Source of the DNA: Rhodocollybia butyracea
Lineage: Eukaryota; Basidiomycota; Agaricomycetes; Agaricales; Omphalotaceae
Length of the DNA stretch: 64,000 nucleotides
Assembly (NCBI GenBank): GCA_015501585.1
Contig: JADNRY010000088.1
Span: 1-64,000, forward strand
Direction: 5' to 3'
In this document: positions 33,701 through 46,600 of the stretch, piece after piece
Numbering within the stretch: position 1 is the stretch's first letter
How the letters are laid out: the number at the start of each line of letters is the position of its first letter
The notes under the pieces: generated by a model
The model's database searches: none
What the model was told of the DNA's origin: nothing
The model's input: the letters and a program-made list of their open reading frames with translations, nothing else
Position numbers and translations under genes: made by a program

Positions 33701-34540
33701 CTTATGCAAGATTGTTGGTGAAACGGATGTGGATGGATCCATATGCAGAAGTATGAAGCCTAAGGCCTAAGGATTCAGTTGAGATCATTAAACTCACGTC
33801 TACAGCACTTGTTTCTGGTGCACCCACAGACATCAAATTGAGAAAGTCTTCTACTGATGAGCGTGACAACTTTCGCATAGAACAAGCTAATACTAATTCC
33901 CCCCGGTAGCTTTTGCCAATGGTCTGCATCGCTTGTTAGGAGAAAGAGAAACCGACCTTGTCTCTTAGTGGTGGTACCAACACTGTATGGACGTCAATGT
34001 AGGTGCCGGCGTCGATAGTCCCACTCGGTCGGTCGCTCTCCAAATCTTAAGTAAGTACCGCCTCAAACTGGTTTCTTCAGTGTTATCAAGTCACTCTTTA
34101 CTCCGGTATAATTTTGGACAAGAAGGCAGTAAGAGGCGAATAGAGAACAGTGAGTACCCAGTTCCAACCAAAAGACTTTGAAAATTTGATTAGATAAAAA
34201 CAAGCCTGAGACGCTACGAGTCTGAGGTGCTGCAGTTATTGTTTTACGGCGGAAGTACCTGGGTTACGCCCGCACACCATACCAAGAAGCCGGCAAAACC
34301 AATTTCGCGTGCAACGACCGGATAGAATCATTTGGTGCGGAAGAGTACATTCGCTTTGGGAAAACAAGCTGTCTGTCAACGACATGACGATAGAGTGGGC
34401 TCTCGAAGACCGTGTGCGGATGATATGACCGACGTGTTGTGAAATCCAACGCTGCATCGATCCCATCGAGGGTGTACAGCGGGGCAGGTTTGGATTGGAT
34501 GAGAGCCATAATGTGATGAGAGACCTGAGGCAAGCACCGG
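33700..34540. pseudogene. Fragments of a multicopy gene family, copy 1
   Basis: The plus-strand segment at about 34,110-34,240 (GQEGSKRRIENSEY...; then GCTACGAGTCTGAGGTGCTG) has a close relative at 56,090-56,210. The minus-strand frame at 34,264-34,533 (SYHPHTVFESPLYRHVV, SAPNDSIRSLHAKLVLPASW) aligns with a degraded copy at about 58,470-58,660. The 55.9-kb copy reads as a Lys/Glu-rich coiled coil. I do not recognise the family; repetition in this order suggests a dispersed repeat or transposon-borne gene. Confidence 0.4.
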
Positions 34541-34710
34541 TAGAAAGGGCATGCTTGCTTACCGTTGTCCCCCTTTCAATCCAGTCAAAAGTCCGTTTCT
34601 AGCTCGTTCCTAGCTGCACTTTGACATGAGATCGTGGCCGTCATTCAGCGTCGCACTTGCTTCTGAACCTTCTCCGTCTCTTTCTCCGCCAACTCAGTCT
34701 CCTTGTCACA

Positions 34711-35886
34711 CACCGGGGGCAAGGACCGGCGCAGTTGATTTCCCACTGCCATTAACGCAGTGATCAACGCAGTAGGCAACGCAGTTGAAATGACATCATC
34801 CAATTTAAAAATTGGCACATGACTGATAACTGTCACTGATTTCAATACTCTTGTCCTCAATGTACATACGTACCTACGCAAATCTTGCCATGAGTACCCC
34901 GCAGCGACACAATACCATAAATAACACAACCCCCAGAACTGATGAAAGGCACATTCAAACTTCAATGAGAAACGCAGAAGGAAGGAATTTTTCTTTTGCA
35001 GATATTTTAAGACTTAAAGCTAGCCCTTAAGGCTTAGATAGGGAATAGTAATACTTACGATCAGGCTACTATGAGCATGTAGTAAGTCATTTTTACGGTC
35101 AACACTTGAGCTTTTTACAAGCTTTCTTTGACAAGTGTTTTCCTGTTTTGTGCATGTGTGAATCATCGACACCATGGCAGTCAAAGTATCCCAAATCAAG
35201 ATGCAAACGAAGTGAGTTATCTTTCTTGACTCTGGTGCAATGTATGGGGCCCAAAAATAAACAGACAGCTGATACAAGATGCTCTATATCCGCTGGTTTC
35301 ATACTGGTGCAAGTGCACCTGCTAGTGGCCTTGCAAAGGGCCCGCTGATCAGGCCCAGGCCTGGTCCCAGCAGCCCCTCTGAGGAGTCTCCCTCCCTCCC
35401 TCCCTCTATTTACAAACACTTCTCTGTTAATATCCTCCACGTAGAAGTTGCTTCCAGCTCTGCCCATAGCTCAAGCCGTACTAAGCCACTCTAGGACTGT
35501 AAGTATTCTCAGCTACATCTACATTTTATTATAGCCATTTTTTGTCCCTGGTTATAGTTATTCTCAGCTTATAGTTTCATGCTTTAGAAGTTCAGAACAT
35601 GAACAATTCGGATGCCTTTGCACATGCCAACTCGGCAACTTAACTACTTGCTTGGATTGCTTGCCATATACTGCCAGTATCATTGATATGGAAGCATCAT
35701 TGCTCTATGTACTAAGTCTAACCCTTTTCCAGACTCCGATCCAGCCTAAATATAACAGGAAGACTCATCGACACTCGAACAATGAACAAGAGCACATTCA
35801 GATCTACCACGTGCATGCATGACGTCAATCTGTCAACTGCGTTAATGGCAGTGGGAAATCAACTGCGCCAGTCCTTGCCCCCGGTG
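34711..35886. mobile_element. Inverted-repeat element, 1,176 bp, non-autonomous
   Basis: 51-bp inverted repeats, one mismatch, begin CACCGGGGGCAAGGAC (34,711-34,761 and 35,836-35,886). They are flanked by ACA on both sides, a likely 3-bp duplication. The interior has only short frames, of which 35,099-35,467 on the minus strand is the longest and shows no known motif. The CAC start and 3-bp duplication resemble the MITE at 26,884 and suggest a CACTA-like origin. Confidence 0.7.
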
Positions 35887-36646
35887 ACACTCTTCTGCTC
35901 TTTCTTTGTGTTTACACGTCCGTCTTGAACATGCGAGTACCAGCTTCTTCTTCAGCCATCCTGAGAATTACTTGACCACGTGTGTCGAAAGCCTGGGGAC
36001 CGGAGGTTATACGCGAACATCCCTTGGAGAATGAGGGGTAGGACCTTGGTATTTTATCACGAATGAACAGACTGAAAGAGACTTTTGTACGTCTTGCTGG
36101 GTGTGTTTACACACATTGATAAGGTGCTGAAAGACATCGGGAAAGTCAAACTGGAAGAGATTAGCAGAAAGCTAGTGACTAAACCAACGGTTCACGCAAG
36201 TTATCCCTCACCTATGGAGCCTGTGGACTACTGGTTCACACTTACTTACAGTCATGAGTCACTGTAAGTACTGGCAATTAAGAATGAATGAAAAAGGACA
36301 TACAAAGAAGTCAAGATTGAACATCTATGATCTGAAATAGAACTGAATAGAGTGAAGAAACAACCTTTGTCTTCTGCCAACACACCCATAGCTAACCTTA
36401 TCAATGCATATTAGCAAGAATAGAAAGCTAAATTGAATTCTTGATACTGATCAGAATACTGAGCTCACAGTCACGTCTGAGTGATATAGCCAAGTGATTC
36501 CCAAGAAATAGTAATTTGATTACCATGAGCGGAATATCCACTTGTGAAAGAATTTTGTGTAGAAATTGGAAGGATCAAATGTTTTTTTTGAAGAAGCCAC
36601 CACTGCATGAAAAAGTTAACCTAGATCCCTGTTTTGAGTTTTGAAA
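35887..36646. other. No gene seen
   Basis: Short frames only. No repeats or motifs stand out before the LTR-element leader begins at about 36,647. Confidence 0.5.
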
Positions 36647-36760
36647 TACCGAGCAGCCCCCGAATCTGTTAGATCGGAAGTATTAGTTAAATACAACCGG
36701 TTAACAAGCCTCTTTGTTTGAGACTTGACATAATATAGAGACTACAGCTGTGACTAGAAA

Positions 36761-39700
36761 ATGTCTACTAGAACTGTTACTGGTGCAAGTACTACTAACA
36801 AGCAAAATACCACAGATACCCAAGCTTCTTTTTACACTCATACCCCTGGTTCAAATCATCTTATGGCAAATGATAGTAATTCTATCAATACTTCTAACCA
36901 AGCACCAAATCAACCTTCTTTCCCAGAGGGAGGAAGAACACTAGGTGATATACCCGGTAATGCATACCCTAATACTCCGTCACATCCGTCACATGTCCCG
37001 AGACGTTTCGCATCTACCCCTGTGGCTTGTCCTAATAATCCAATGCTGTCTAATTGGACACCTTCACCTGTGAGACCAACAACTAACTTGGCAACTGAGG
37101 GATGGCATTATGCTAGCACTCATGGTCCAAGATCACCGTTGGATATGGGTCCAAGTAGAGTGGATAGATTGACAGAAGAGTTGGAAGGGTATGGTGAGCT
37201 ACCAGAGCACAGCGGTAGCCCAAATTTATTTTATCACACATCAGCTGAACAACAGTCCGTGACCCCGTTACCAATTCGAACAGGAAACTCGGAACATTTT
37301 CCGTCTCTTAACTCAATAGTAGTGGGGCCCACTATGAGGAAGCAGGAAACTCCGGAAACTCCTTCAAATCGATTCACACGGTATTGCAATCAGTTTAGAG
37401 CTATTGTGGGCAAAAGTCCATTAAGAACACCACATCCACAAATAACTAACAGAGAGAAAATATACCCCAAATTTTAACGGCACCATCAACAGAACCCGCT
37501 ACAGTAATTGGACCGTCAATGATAGCTCAAATCGCTCCTACATGGACAAATCATCAGACACCTCCACCAAATTACCATAGAAGGGCATCTGTACATAGTA
37601 GTGACCAAGTTGAAATTGCATGGGTTCACCGAGATCAGTTAGTTGCTTTAGGTGAAAGTTGTAGGGAATTACTTCATCAAATTGGAATATCATCACAGAA
37701 TGGTGACGATTCAGTAGAAGGGTGGATCCGTAGATTTTTATTAATCACCACCGCAAATCTCAACAACTTAGACTCTGAAGTTGCATTAGCATTAGAAAGG
37801 AGGGAAATTAGGGAGGAGGTTATGAGACTTGCAGAATATGCTAACTGCCCTGAATTACAAGGGTTTTATGAGCTACCAGGTAGCCCAAGAACAAATTCTC
37901 ATTCTAGTTCCGGGGGTAGCCATTCACAACAGGTTCAATCTGTACTAAATCCCCCCTTATCTGAGCAACCTAGGTCAGAGTCTGTAAGTACAGGAATTGA
38001 CAAGATAGTATATCCTATAATAAGGAGAAGTACTGGATCTGATTCGGTACATACAGCAGTAAGTGAAATTGTAGGTACCTATTTCGGAAATCCGGATCGT
38101 GTACATCAATCCGCAGAAAATCTTGAATCCGTACAATTAGCGGTAAGTGATATTCTCGAATCATACTTGGCAAACCAGACCGCAGAGTCCCGGCACACAC
38201 CGTCACTTTTTCAGATTCTTCTATTCACTCAAATGATAGGGGAACTGAGAATAGGGAATCTAGGGAAGTAGTTGTAGTGGAACCTCAGAATAGAAGAGTA
38301 CTAGGGACCCAAAACACAAGTGGAATAGGAAGGGGCAGGAATGTAGCTGCTCACTTCCCAACCCCATTTAATAGGGCTCCTATAGTAATATCTTCTGACT
38401 CCATGACATCTCACTCCACTGGGGACCATTTAGTTCTCACTCAAATTCCATTATTGGACCATCACAAGGGGTAAGTATGGATGTTCCAGTAGTGCATGTA
38501 CCCAGGTATCATGACCTTGAGACAAGAGAACAAGATACTCATGGTAACACTCCTTATGCTATTGTGGATCCAGTCCCATGCTATGAGCAACAGGAAACCC
38601 AACCAGCCTCAGATTTAAGTTCAGCTGGGAGAGTACAACAACTCAATGAGTGGCAGAGGCATGATGCCGAGGCTCAATGGGCTGTTGGTGATCCCCCAGA
38701 AAGAGGAATTCTAAGGCAAGGGGGACATCAGTATGTTGATAGAAGTGGAATGTGGATGAATAATAGTGCTAGAAGAGGAGGAGGAAGAAATGATGGTCAT
38801 ACACCACCCAGAGCCCCACCTCAAAGTGCCATAAGTACTTCTGCATCTAGTTGGCAAGGTATTGGTACAAGACCTCTTCATCAAAGTTGGGGAAATGCAA
38901 GGGAAGGAGGAGGCGGCACACCACCTCCCCCTAATGACGGATTTTCCTTGACCTCAGAATCTTCTGCTGAGAGGCGTAGGGGAAGGAGTAACCATGTCCC
39001 TGTCTCAAATCAAATTCATCAAAATGAATTACAGACAGCAGGGATTGTTCCACCACCCCCTCCGCCCCCACCTAATGAGACTGATTATATGTCAGCTTCT
39101 AACTCTTCAGATAGAAGGGGAAGGGCCCATACCTACGGTCTCACACCACATGTCAATGTGGAAATTGATGGGAACGGTACACAAAGGTTGGTGGCTGCTG
39201 GAAATTCCCGGCAACCTGGAATGGAGCCAAGTGGAATCAATCCACCACCTCCACCACCCTGTGGGCCATGTACTCCAGAGTATGCATCTCCGGAATTTCC
39301 GGAACAACCCAATCCACATAATCATGGATGTATGGGGAATATGCAGACCTCAGGAGTAACCAGCAGTAGGAACAGATCCCAATTTAATGATACAAGAACT
39401 GTAGGTCAAGAAGGTGAGTCATGGGAAGAGGAGATAGGAACAACAGAGGTGGAATTTAATTCCACTTACGTTGGATATGGTGGGAGAATGCCAAGAGCGC
39501 CCCTAGGGGTCAACCCTTACCTCAATGCTCAAGCTGGACCTGGGCCATCAACACTACAATTTAGGAGTAGTCATCCTAACATTCCTGGCAAAGGAAAAAA
39601 CATTGTGAGAAACACTCAAATGATGCAAAGTAGTGGTGGTGGTGGACCTCCTGATCAACCCAATGACCCTCCAAGTGGGAACTATGGAGATTCAGGGATG

Positions 39701-42115
39701 AGGACGAGAGGGTCACTTACCGGACCGTAATAATTTCGAGAATGGGGAAAATCATAATGGAGGGGAAGGAGGAGGTCAATATAATGGACCTCCTGATGGA
39801 TCCCCAGGAGGTTATTATGGGTATGGAAGGGATGGGCGTGATGGGCGTGATGGGAGAGATGGAAGAGAACGTGAAATGGAAAATGAGCAAAGGCAAAGAG
39901 AGAGTGAGAGAGATAGAGAGCTCACACGTACACTCAATTATGAGTCAAAACTTGATATTGCAAAGCCGGAACAATTTTCGGGTACTAACCGTGCAAAATG
40001 GAGGCCGTTTGTGGATAAGTGCTTGACAATGTTCAAGGCAAAACCCACAATATATGCTGCTGATAAATCTAAAGTAATGTTTGCAACTTCTTACCTTATT
40101 GATTCTGCGTATACCTTTTACCAGAATTTAATGCGGCGGGAGGAGCAAGGCAACAATGTACCAGAACTTTCTATTCTGGGATCATTTTGTATTAGCCTTT
40201 AGTAAACGATTTGGTTTATATGATGAAGTATTAAGGGCACAATCCAAATCGGACAAGACATACCAACGCAAAAATGAACCCTTTGGAGATTATATCATAT
40301 GGTTTGAGGAGTTCAGCACTAAACGTGAATACAATGATGCCGCCATGAGGTTCCGCTCAATAAAGCAGATCAGATCAGATCTTCGTGAGAAATTGACCAA
40401 CAGGAATGGAGGTCTACCAAACACTTATGAAGAACTGACGGATCACTTGATGGCAGTGGACAATGTTAGAGAATCCTTTACTGATATGGGTCTCTCTGTG
40501 GGATCAACCTTTCCAAGAAGGAGTGACCAAATGGTAAGAACTAACTCAGGTAATACCACTCATCCTACAGGTCAGGGGTCAGGATCTTGGAATGCCAGAC
40601 CTAGCCCTGAGACCCAGTGAAAACCCGCACTGGGTTGAGCCGAGAAAAAGTCGTGTTCCAGCTGTGATCATCCGAGATCAGCTGTTTTCCCAGAAATTCC
40701 AGATATCAGCCGTACAGGCTGTTCTTGTCTGTGTTTATCTGGCAAGATCCGCACAGAGAGTGAAAATTTAGTATTGTATATAACTGTGTTCTTCTGGGAT
40801 AATATGAGTTCATCTGGCCTGAACTGTACAAGATACAATGTGATATTACTATTACTGTAGGCTGTTCTCATCTGGGTCCATCTGGGATAGTCTGAGTGAA
40901 TCATATTAGAGTATTGGATTATTATCAACTATGACATACAAACTACATATAAATTACAGGCCACAGTTACGAGCGCTATGTACATACATTGAACTGGCTA
41001 GGCTACATAAGACAACCTCTACATATAAACTGTAACTAAGAAAGCACGCATATTACACATCAGTGTAGGATATTGGCAAACACGAGAGCTAAAAAAATTG
41101 TTCAAGTAACTAGCTCAAAAGAAAAAGTATAGCTCACCTTCGGAATGTACAGGAGTTGATGGAAGCACTAGCGTGTGGGATACCGGCGTGATACAACCAA
41201 CAAGAGCTAACCAAGAAAAAAATTGGTGAATCGTTCAAGACAAGACTGAGATAGCTCACCTTGGAATGACCCAGCCCAATGAATCCATCCTCAAGTCTCT
41301 ACTACAGTCCAAAGCGAGTTGAAGAGTTGTTGAATATGTACTGAGTTCATACTAAATAGACAGAGGTAGACAGAGGAGTAAAGGAACAAACGAGCGATGT
41401 AAAAAAAACTTTCAAAATGTCGAAATTTTGTTGTGTCACATGCTAAGCCGCTCGGCCGCATTCCCTAGTAAAAAAATATCTCAAAGTCCGAGCGCCAAAG
41501 TCATATTATTGCTGCGTACTTGAGTCGCAAACTCAAACTTAGAGACTGTTCTGCATGAATTTCCCACCAATAGATTTAAGATTAAATTGAAAAGAAAATC
41601 GCCAGCTATACACAGTTGATGCACGGACAGACACAGACCTACTCAGATATATGCCAAATGCCCAGATCAGCCCAGTGTGGGTTTTGACTGGGCCTGAGAG
41701 CCAGAGCGGAGATTATCAGAGGGATAAGCAGGCCACCGGATGGGGTGCAATGCCAGAGGAAGGAGGCACAAGTGAGGAGGTAGTAAGGGGAGCTAAAGAG
41801 GAGTTAAAACCAAGGAGTGAATATCCTAGGGTTCCAACTGAAGTATGGAATCAGCGTTGGAAAGATGGTGTTTGTGCCTTATGTGAAAGTCATGAACATA
41901 AATATTCTGACCATTTCAATGATCTCAAAAGTGGAAAAAATAAAGAAGGTGTTATTGGCAGAGCTGCATTCATTGACTACAACAATGATCATCAAGAACC
42001 CGAGAACTTATTTGTGGAAATTGAAGGGTTTGACCACCCAATCCATATTTCTGACCCTGTATTAAATGGGCCACTAGGAGAGGAACACAGTCAGAGAGGT
42101 GAAGACCAATGTTAA
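36761..42115 (+). pseudogene. gag: Gag polyprotein of gypsy-type element, frameshifted
   Basis: From the ATG at 36,761 the reading moves between frames near 37,455, 38,270, 39,730 and 40,165. Residues up to about 1,000 are low-complexity, rich in Pro, Ser, Asn and Gly with PPPPPPPP runs (38,800-39,270). A charged R/D/G/E linker (39,815-39,930) follows. The recognisable gag core is at 39,940-40,490 (PEQFSGTNRAKWRPFVDKCL, YLIDSAYTFYQNL, WDHFVLAFSKRFG, YEELTDHLMAVDNVRESF), as in Retrotrans_gag capsids. After the hAT-like insertion the frame resumes at 41,700 and ends at 42,115 with CALCESHEHKYSDHF, a zinc-knuckle-like but imperfect motif. No pol genes exist, so the element would need enzymes in trans. 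Confidence 0.72.
40613..41692. mobile_element. hAT-like non-autonomous element (1,080 bp) in gag
   Basis: Inverted ends CCCAGT(G/C)AAAACCC(G/A)CACTGGG are flanked by CCTGAGA (40,606-40,612 and 41,693-41,699). Allowing one mismatch the duplication is 8 bp, as expected for hAT. Removing the element with one duplication copy joins the gag frame cleanly (…SPE|SQSGDYQ…). The interior is non-coding. Confidence 0.8.
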
Positions 42116-42652
42116 AGGAGATGCTCCATAAAATAAAAATTTAACTTTAAATAAAAACAATGAAAAGGGAGGACATAGAGAGAAGTAGATGCAAGGAGTA
42201 AATGTTGAGGATAATGCAAGCAAGAGTAACATTAGAAAGGCAGCTGAGCCAATGCGGCGCCAGGGAATAAAGGAGGGGATGAGAACCATGGAATAGATGC
42301 TACCTAACCAAATACAAGTTTATCTTGGTTCAAATGCAGATTGGGTTTTAAAAAAACAAACAGCAGTTAATGGCATTTCATATTGGTCCAGCTTACAGAT
42401 TGCTTTACTCCAACAAATGACATGCACATAAAACAAAAACAAGAACAGGTGGTACAAGACACCTACCAGTCATTGGAGGATGTGCATAGCCATTGCTACA
42501 GGGCAAGAAGGACAATTAGTGCTGCAACTAAAATAAAAATTTGTACTCAATCATTTGTATGTGATTATTGACTGCTAGCCAGCAAAATCAAATTCAATGG
42601 AAAGCTTTGAATCAAGGACTTTGAGGGCTCAGTCTTTGGAAGGGGGAGCTTC

Positions 42653-43159
42653 TGTAAGGTATTGAACGACTTAGCACATCTCCTGTTCATAACTATTATT
42701 ACTTGGCACTCAAAATGACTCAGAATGACTAGACCTGCTGATCATATGACTATGACTTGCCAGAACATGCGGGTATATTCAAATGACTTACATTGAGTCA
42801 TTGAGGCTGTACTTATTTAGAATGGCTTACTCATGCAAACCATGGTTTGCCCTGAGGCTAACACATGCACTATATATTTAATTACTTAATGATTTCCCAT
42901 GTAAAAGACTATAAAAGGGGGGAAATACACCCTTTTTCTTTAGTCTCTATATTTTGTAACCCAGTACCTACAAGAATTACACTTGTTATCTCGATTCTTT
43001 GTGTGAACAACACCTGAGGAATTATCTACTGAGCAAATACAGCAAGACTCACTTTAATATCAAGGATATTGAAGGTACGTATTCCCGACGCTTATTGTCA
43101 CCAATACCTGTATAGTGCACACCAACTCTATACAAAGATACCCCCAAAACACCGTAACA
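42653..43159 (+). repeat. 507-bp LTR of gypsy-type element
   Basis: It begins TGTAAGGTATTG directly after the polypurine tract and ends CCGTAACA. It contains TATAAAAGG near 42,911, and upstream of it TGACTCA/TGAGTCA-type sites (about 42,716, 42,796), as expected for U3. Confidence 0.8.
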
Positions 43160-43300
43160 TTTAGGTTCTTGTAAGCATTATCTACCGAGCAGCCCCCGAA
43201 TCTGTTAGATCGGAAGTATTAGTTGAATACAACTGGTTAACAAGCCTCTTTGTTCGAGACTTGACACCATACCCAGTACATACATATTGATACCTCAGCG
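43160..43300 (+). mobile_element. Second leader fragment downstream of the LTR
   Basis: Bases 43,187-43,266 repeat 36,647-36,727 with three or so differences. An internal leader following the 3' LTR means that this LTR also served as the 5' LTR of another copy, now truncated: a tandem or recombined arrangement. Confidence 0.65.
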
Positions 43301-43661
43301 TCGTTCTACCACTGCCGCTGAGGTTAGTACTTACATTCCTTTATTTCTTTACTCTATTTACTGACTGTGTAGAACTCTCTTTTATTTCAATAGTTTCAAT
43401 AGTATCTACTGGACTGATAATACTTTTCATAGTAGACAATACAAGAAAACCACATGGAGGCCATAGAATTAAGAATATGTATGCGAGGGGGGCATGTTGG
43501 GGGCATGGCTGACAAGTGGCGAGTTACAAACTAACTACTGTAGTCTGTGGTCAATTAGGAGCTGCTGGCTCTTGATGCTTTTAATGCAGCCCGGTGGTGT
43601 ACTTACCTGGGCACTTAGATAGCCCACAATCACAACACATTCTCAAAGCCAAACTACTTGA

Positions 43662-46600
43662 TCAGGCATTGAGATCAACTTTATGTGCCAGAAGAAGCTG
43701 GACAATATCATTTTCTCCTTGACTGATAGCTGCCTGGAGTGCATTTCCATACTGGCCACCTTGAGCATATACATCAGCTTTGTGCTCCAGAAGAAGTTGG
43801 ACAATATCCTTCTTACCCCTCCAGGAAGCCGCCTGGAGTGCATTCCCATAGTAGCCCCCTTGAGCATGTACATCAGCCTTGTATTCCAGAAGGAGCTGGA
43901 CCATATCCCGCTCTGCCCATGCAGAGGCTGCCTGGAGTGCATTCCCATAGTAGCCCCCTTGGGCATTTACATCTGCTCCATGCTCAAGAAGAAGCTGGAC
44001 AATATACTTCTCTCTTTCATTGACAGCAGCTAGGAGTGCATTTGTAAATTCTCCCCCTTGGGCATTTACATCTGCTTTGTGCTCTAGAAGAAGTTGAACA
44101 ATGTGCTTCTTTCCACTCCAGGAAGCTGCCTGAAGTGCAGTGCCATAGTAGCCCCCTTGAGCATTTACATCTGCCTTTTGATCCAGAAGAAGCTGGACAA
44201 CATCCTGGTCTCCCCATGTGGAAGCTGCCTGGAGTGCATTCCCATAGTAACCCCCTTGAGAATTTACATCTGCATTGTGATCCAGAAGAAGCTGGGCAAT
44301 ACACTTGTCTTCTGCACTGATGGCTGCCTGGAGTGCATTCCCATACTCTCCCCCTTGGGCATTTACATATGCATTGTGCTCCAGAAGAAGCTGGACAATA
44401 TCCCTGTGTCCCCTCCATGAAGCCGCCTGGAGTGCATTTCCATACTTCTCCCCTTGGGCATTAACATCAGCATTGTGCTCCAGAAGAAGCTGCACAATAT
44501 CCTGGTTTCCTTTGTAGCAGGCTGTTTGAAGAGGATTCCCATAGCATCCCCCATGGGCATTCACATCCGCTCCATTCTGTAGAAGAAGCTGCACAATATT
44601 ATTGTCTCTTTCATTGATAGCAGCTAGGAGTGCATTCCCATATTCCCCCCCTTTGGCATTTACATCTGCTTTGTGCTCCAGAAGAAGCTGGACCATATCC
44701 TTCTTTCCTCTCCAGGAAGCTGCCTGGAGTGCATTCCCATAGTAGCCCCCTTGAGCATTTACATCTGCTTTGTATTCCAGAAGAAGCTGGGCAATATCAT
44801 TGTCTCCCCGCTGGGACGCTGCCTGGAGTGAATTCCCGTAGTAGCCCCCTTGGGCATTTACATCTACATTATGATGCAGAAGAAGTTGGGCAATATACTT
44901 GTCTTCTGCACTGATGGCTGCCTGGAGTGCATTCCCATAGTAGCCCCCTTGGGCATTTACATCTGCATCATGGTCCAGAAGAAGCTGGCAAATATCCCTG
45001 TCTCCTCTCTGGCAAGCTGCTTGGAGTGCATTACCATACTTTCCCCCTTGTGCATTTACATCTGCACCATGATCCAGAAGAAGCTGGACAATATTCTTTT
45101 CTCCTGCACTGATAGCTGCCTGGAGTGCATTCCCATACTCTCCCCCTTGGGCATTTATATCCACATTGTGGTCCAGAAGAAGCTGAACAATATTGCTCTC
45201 TCCTACACTGGTAGCTACCTGGAGCGCATTTCCATAGTATCCCCCTTGGGCATTTACATCTGGACTATAATCCAGGAGAACCTGGACAATATCCTTGTCT
45301 CTGGTCATGATTGCTACCTCAAGGGTATTTCCATAGTGGCCCTCTTGAGCATATACATTTGCTTTGTGCTCCAGAAGAAGCTGAACAATGTCCTTGTTTC
45401 CCCACTGGGAAGCTGCCCGAAGTGCATTCCCATACTTGCCCCCTTGGGCATTTACATCTGCTTTGTGTTCCAGAAGGAGTTGCACAATATCCTTAATTCC
45501 ACTCCTGGCAGCTGCCTGGAGTGCATTCCCATAGTATCCCCCTTGGGCATTTACATCTGCTTTTTGGGTCAGAAGAAGCTGGACAATATCCTTATTTCCC
45601 TTCCTGGAAGCTGACTGGAGTGCATTCCCGTAGTATCCACCTTGGGCATTTACATCTGCATTGTACTCCAGAAGAAGCTGGACAATATTATTCTCTCCTT
45701 TACTGATAGCCGCTTGGAGTGCATTCCCATACTGGCCCCCTTGCACATTGACATCTGCTTTGTGCTCCAGAAGAAGCTGGACAATATCCCTGTGTCCCCT
45801 CCATGAAGCTGCCTGGAGTGCATTTCCATACTTCTCCCCTTGGGCATTAACATCAGCAAGATTGTCTACCAGTAAATGCTCAGTAATGCTCAGCATGTTC
45901 AAACTAGCCATATAATAAATTCGGCTCTGTATTTTCCTTGAGTCTAAATTTGGATTATAGGTTGGATTATAAGTCACACTAGAATGACTTTGACTTGGAG
46001 CATGAATTCTGATCAAATTTGCATATGCCAGTTGACTGCTCACCAGTGATATGGCAAGGGCCTTGGCAGGTTTCTGTTCAGGCAAATCATCATCTAACCT
46101 TTTCATATGTGATGCCCAATGTTCTGCAGCATATAATCCTAAAGGATATAGCTGCTTGAAGGTATATTGTTTCTCAGGCAACATGTTCTCTCGGTTAAAC
46201 TGGTGCAGATAAATCAGGCATGTTTGACATATTGTGGAATGGGCCAAGTACTCATTAATCTCAAATAGTTTGTGTACATGCCCTTCAGCATGGGTTTGGG
46301 TGAGAAACTCTTTCACTGAATTGTGTGCAAGTTGCACAACTTTTCTCACATTGACAGTTATCAAGGTCGAATCCAAGATATCATAAGTCCCACTCTCAAA
46401 CTCTAGTGACCGCATTTCGGGATCAAATATTTGATCTTCTAGGTCTATAGCGAGAATATCTGTGACCTGTGCAATTGACAGTGGTTCAAATGCATAGACC
46501 AACCACATAAGAAGTTGGCCTGCATCATGCACATGTTGACTTTCATTCATTCTTTCAATCGCCAGGGTGTATGTTTCCTCCAGGGTCTTGGGTAACTTTT

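Larger units (their letters stand above)
36647..43159 (+). mobile_element. Gag-only LTR retroelement (Ty3/gypsy-type), 5' truncated
   Basis: It starts within the leader (ACCGAGCAGCCCCCGAATCT). The same leader follows the LTR at about 43,187, which shows that the 5' LTR is missing here. It encodes a long Pro/Ser-rich region and a Ty3/gypsy-type gag, with no protease, RT, RNase H or integrase. It ends with a polypurine tract (GGAAGGGGGAGC, about 42,638) and a 507-bp LTR. It fits the gag-only class of terminal-repeat elements. A hAT-like element interrupts gag at 40,613-41,692. Confidence 0.78.

Noticed and set aside
35099..35467. 122-codon minus-strand frame within the inverted-repeat element
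   Set aside because: No recognisable motif; both strands are open over the same stretch.
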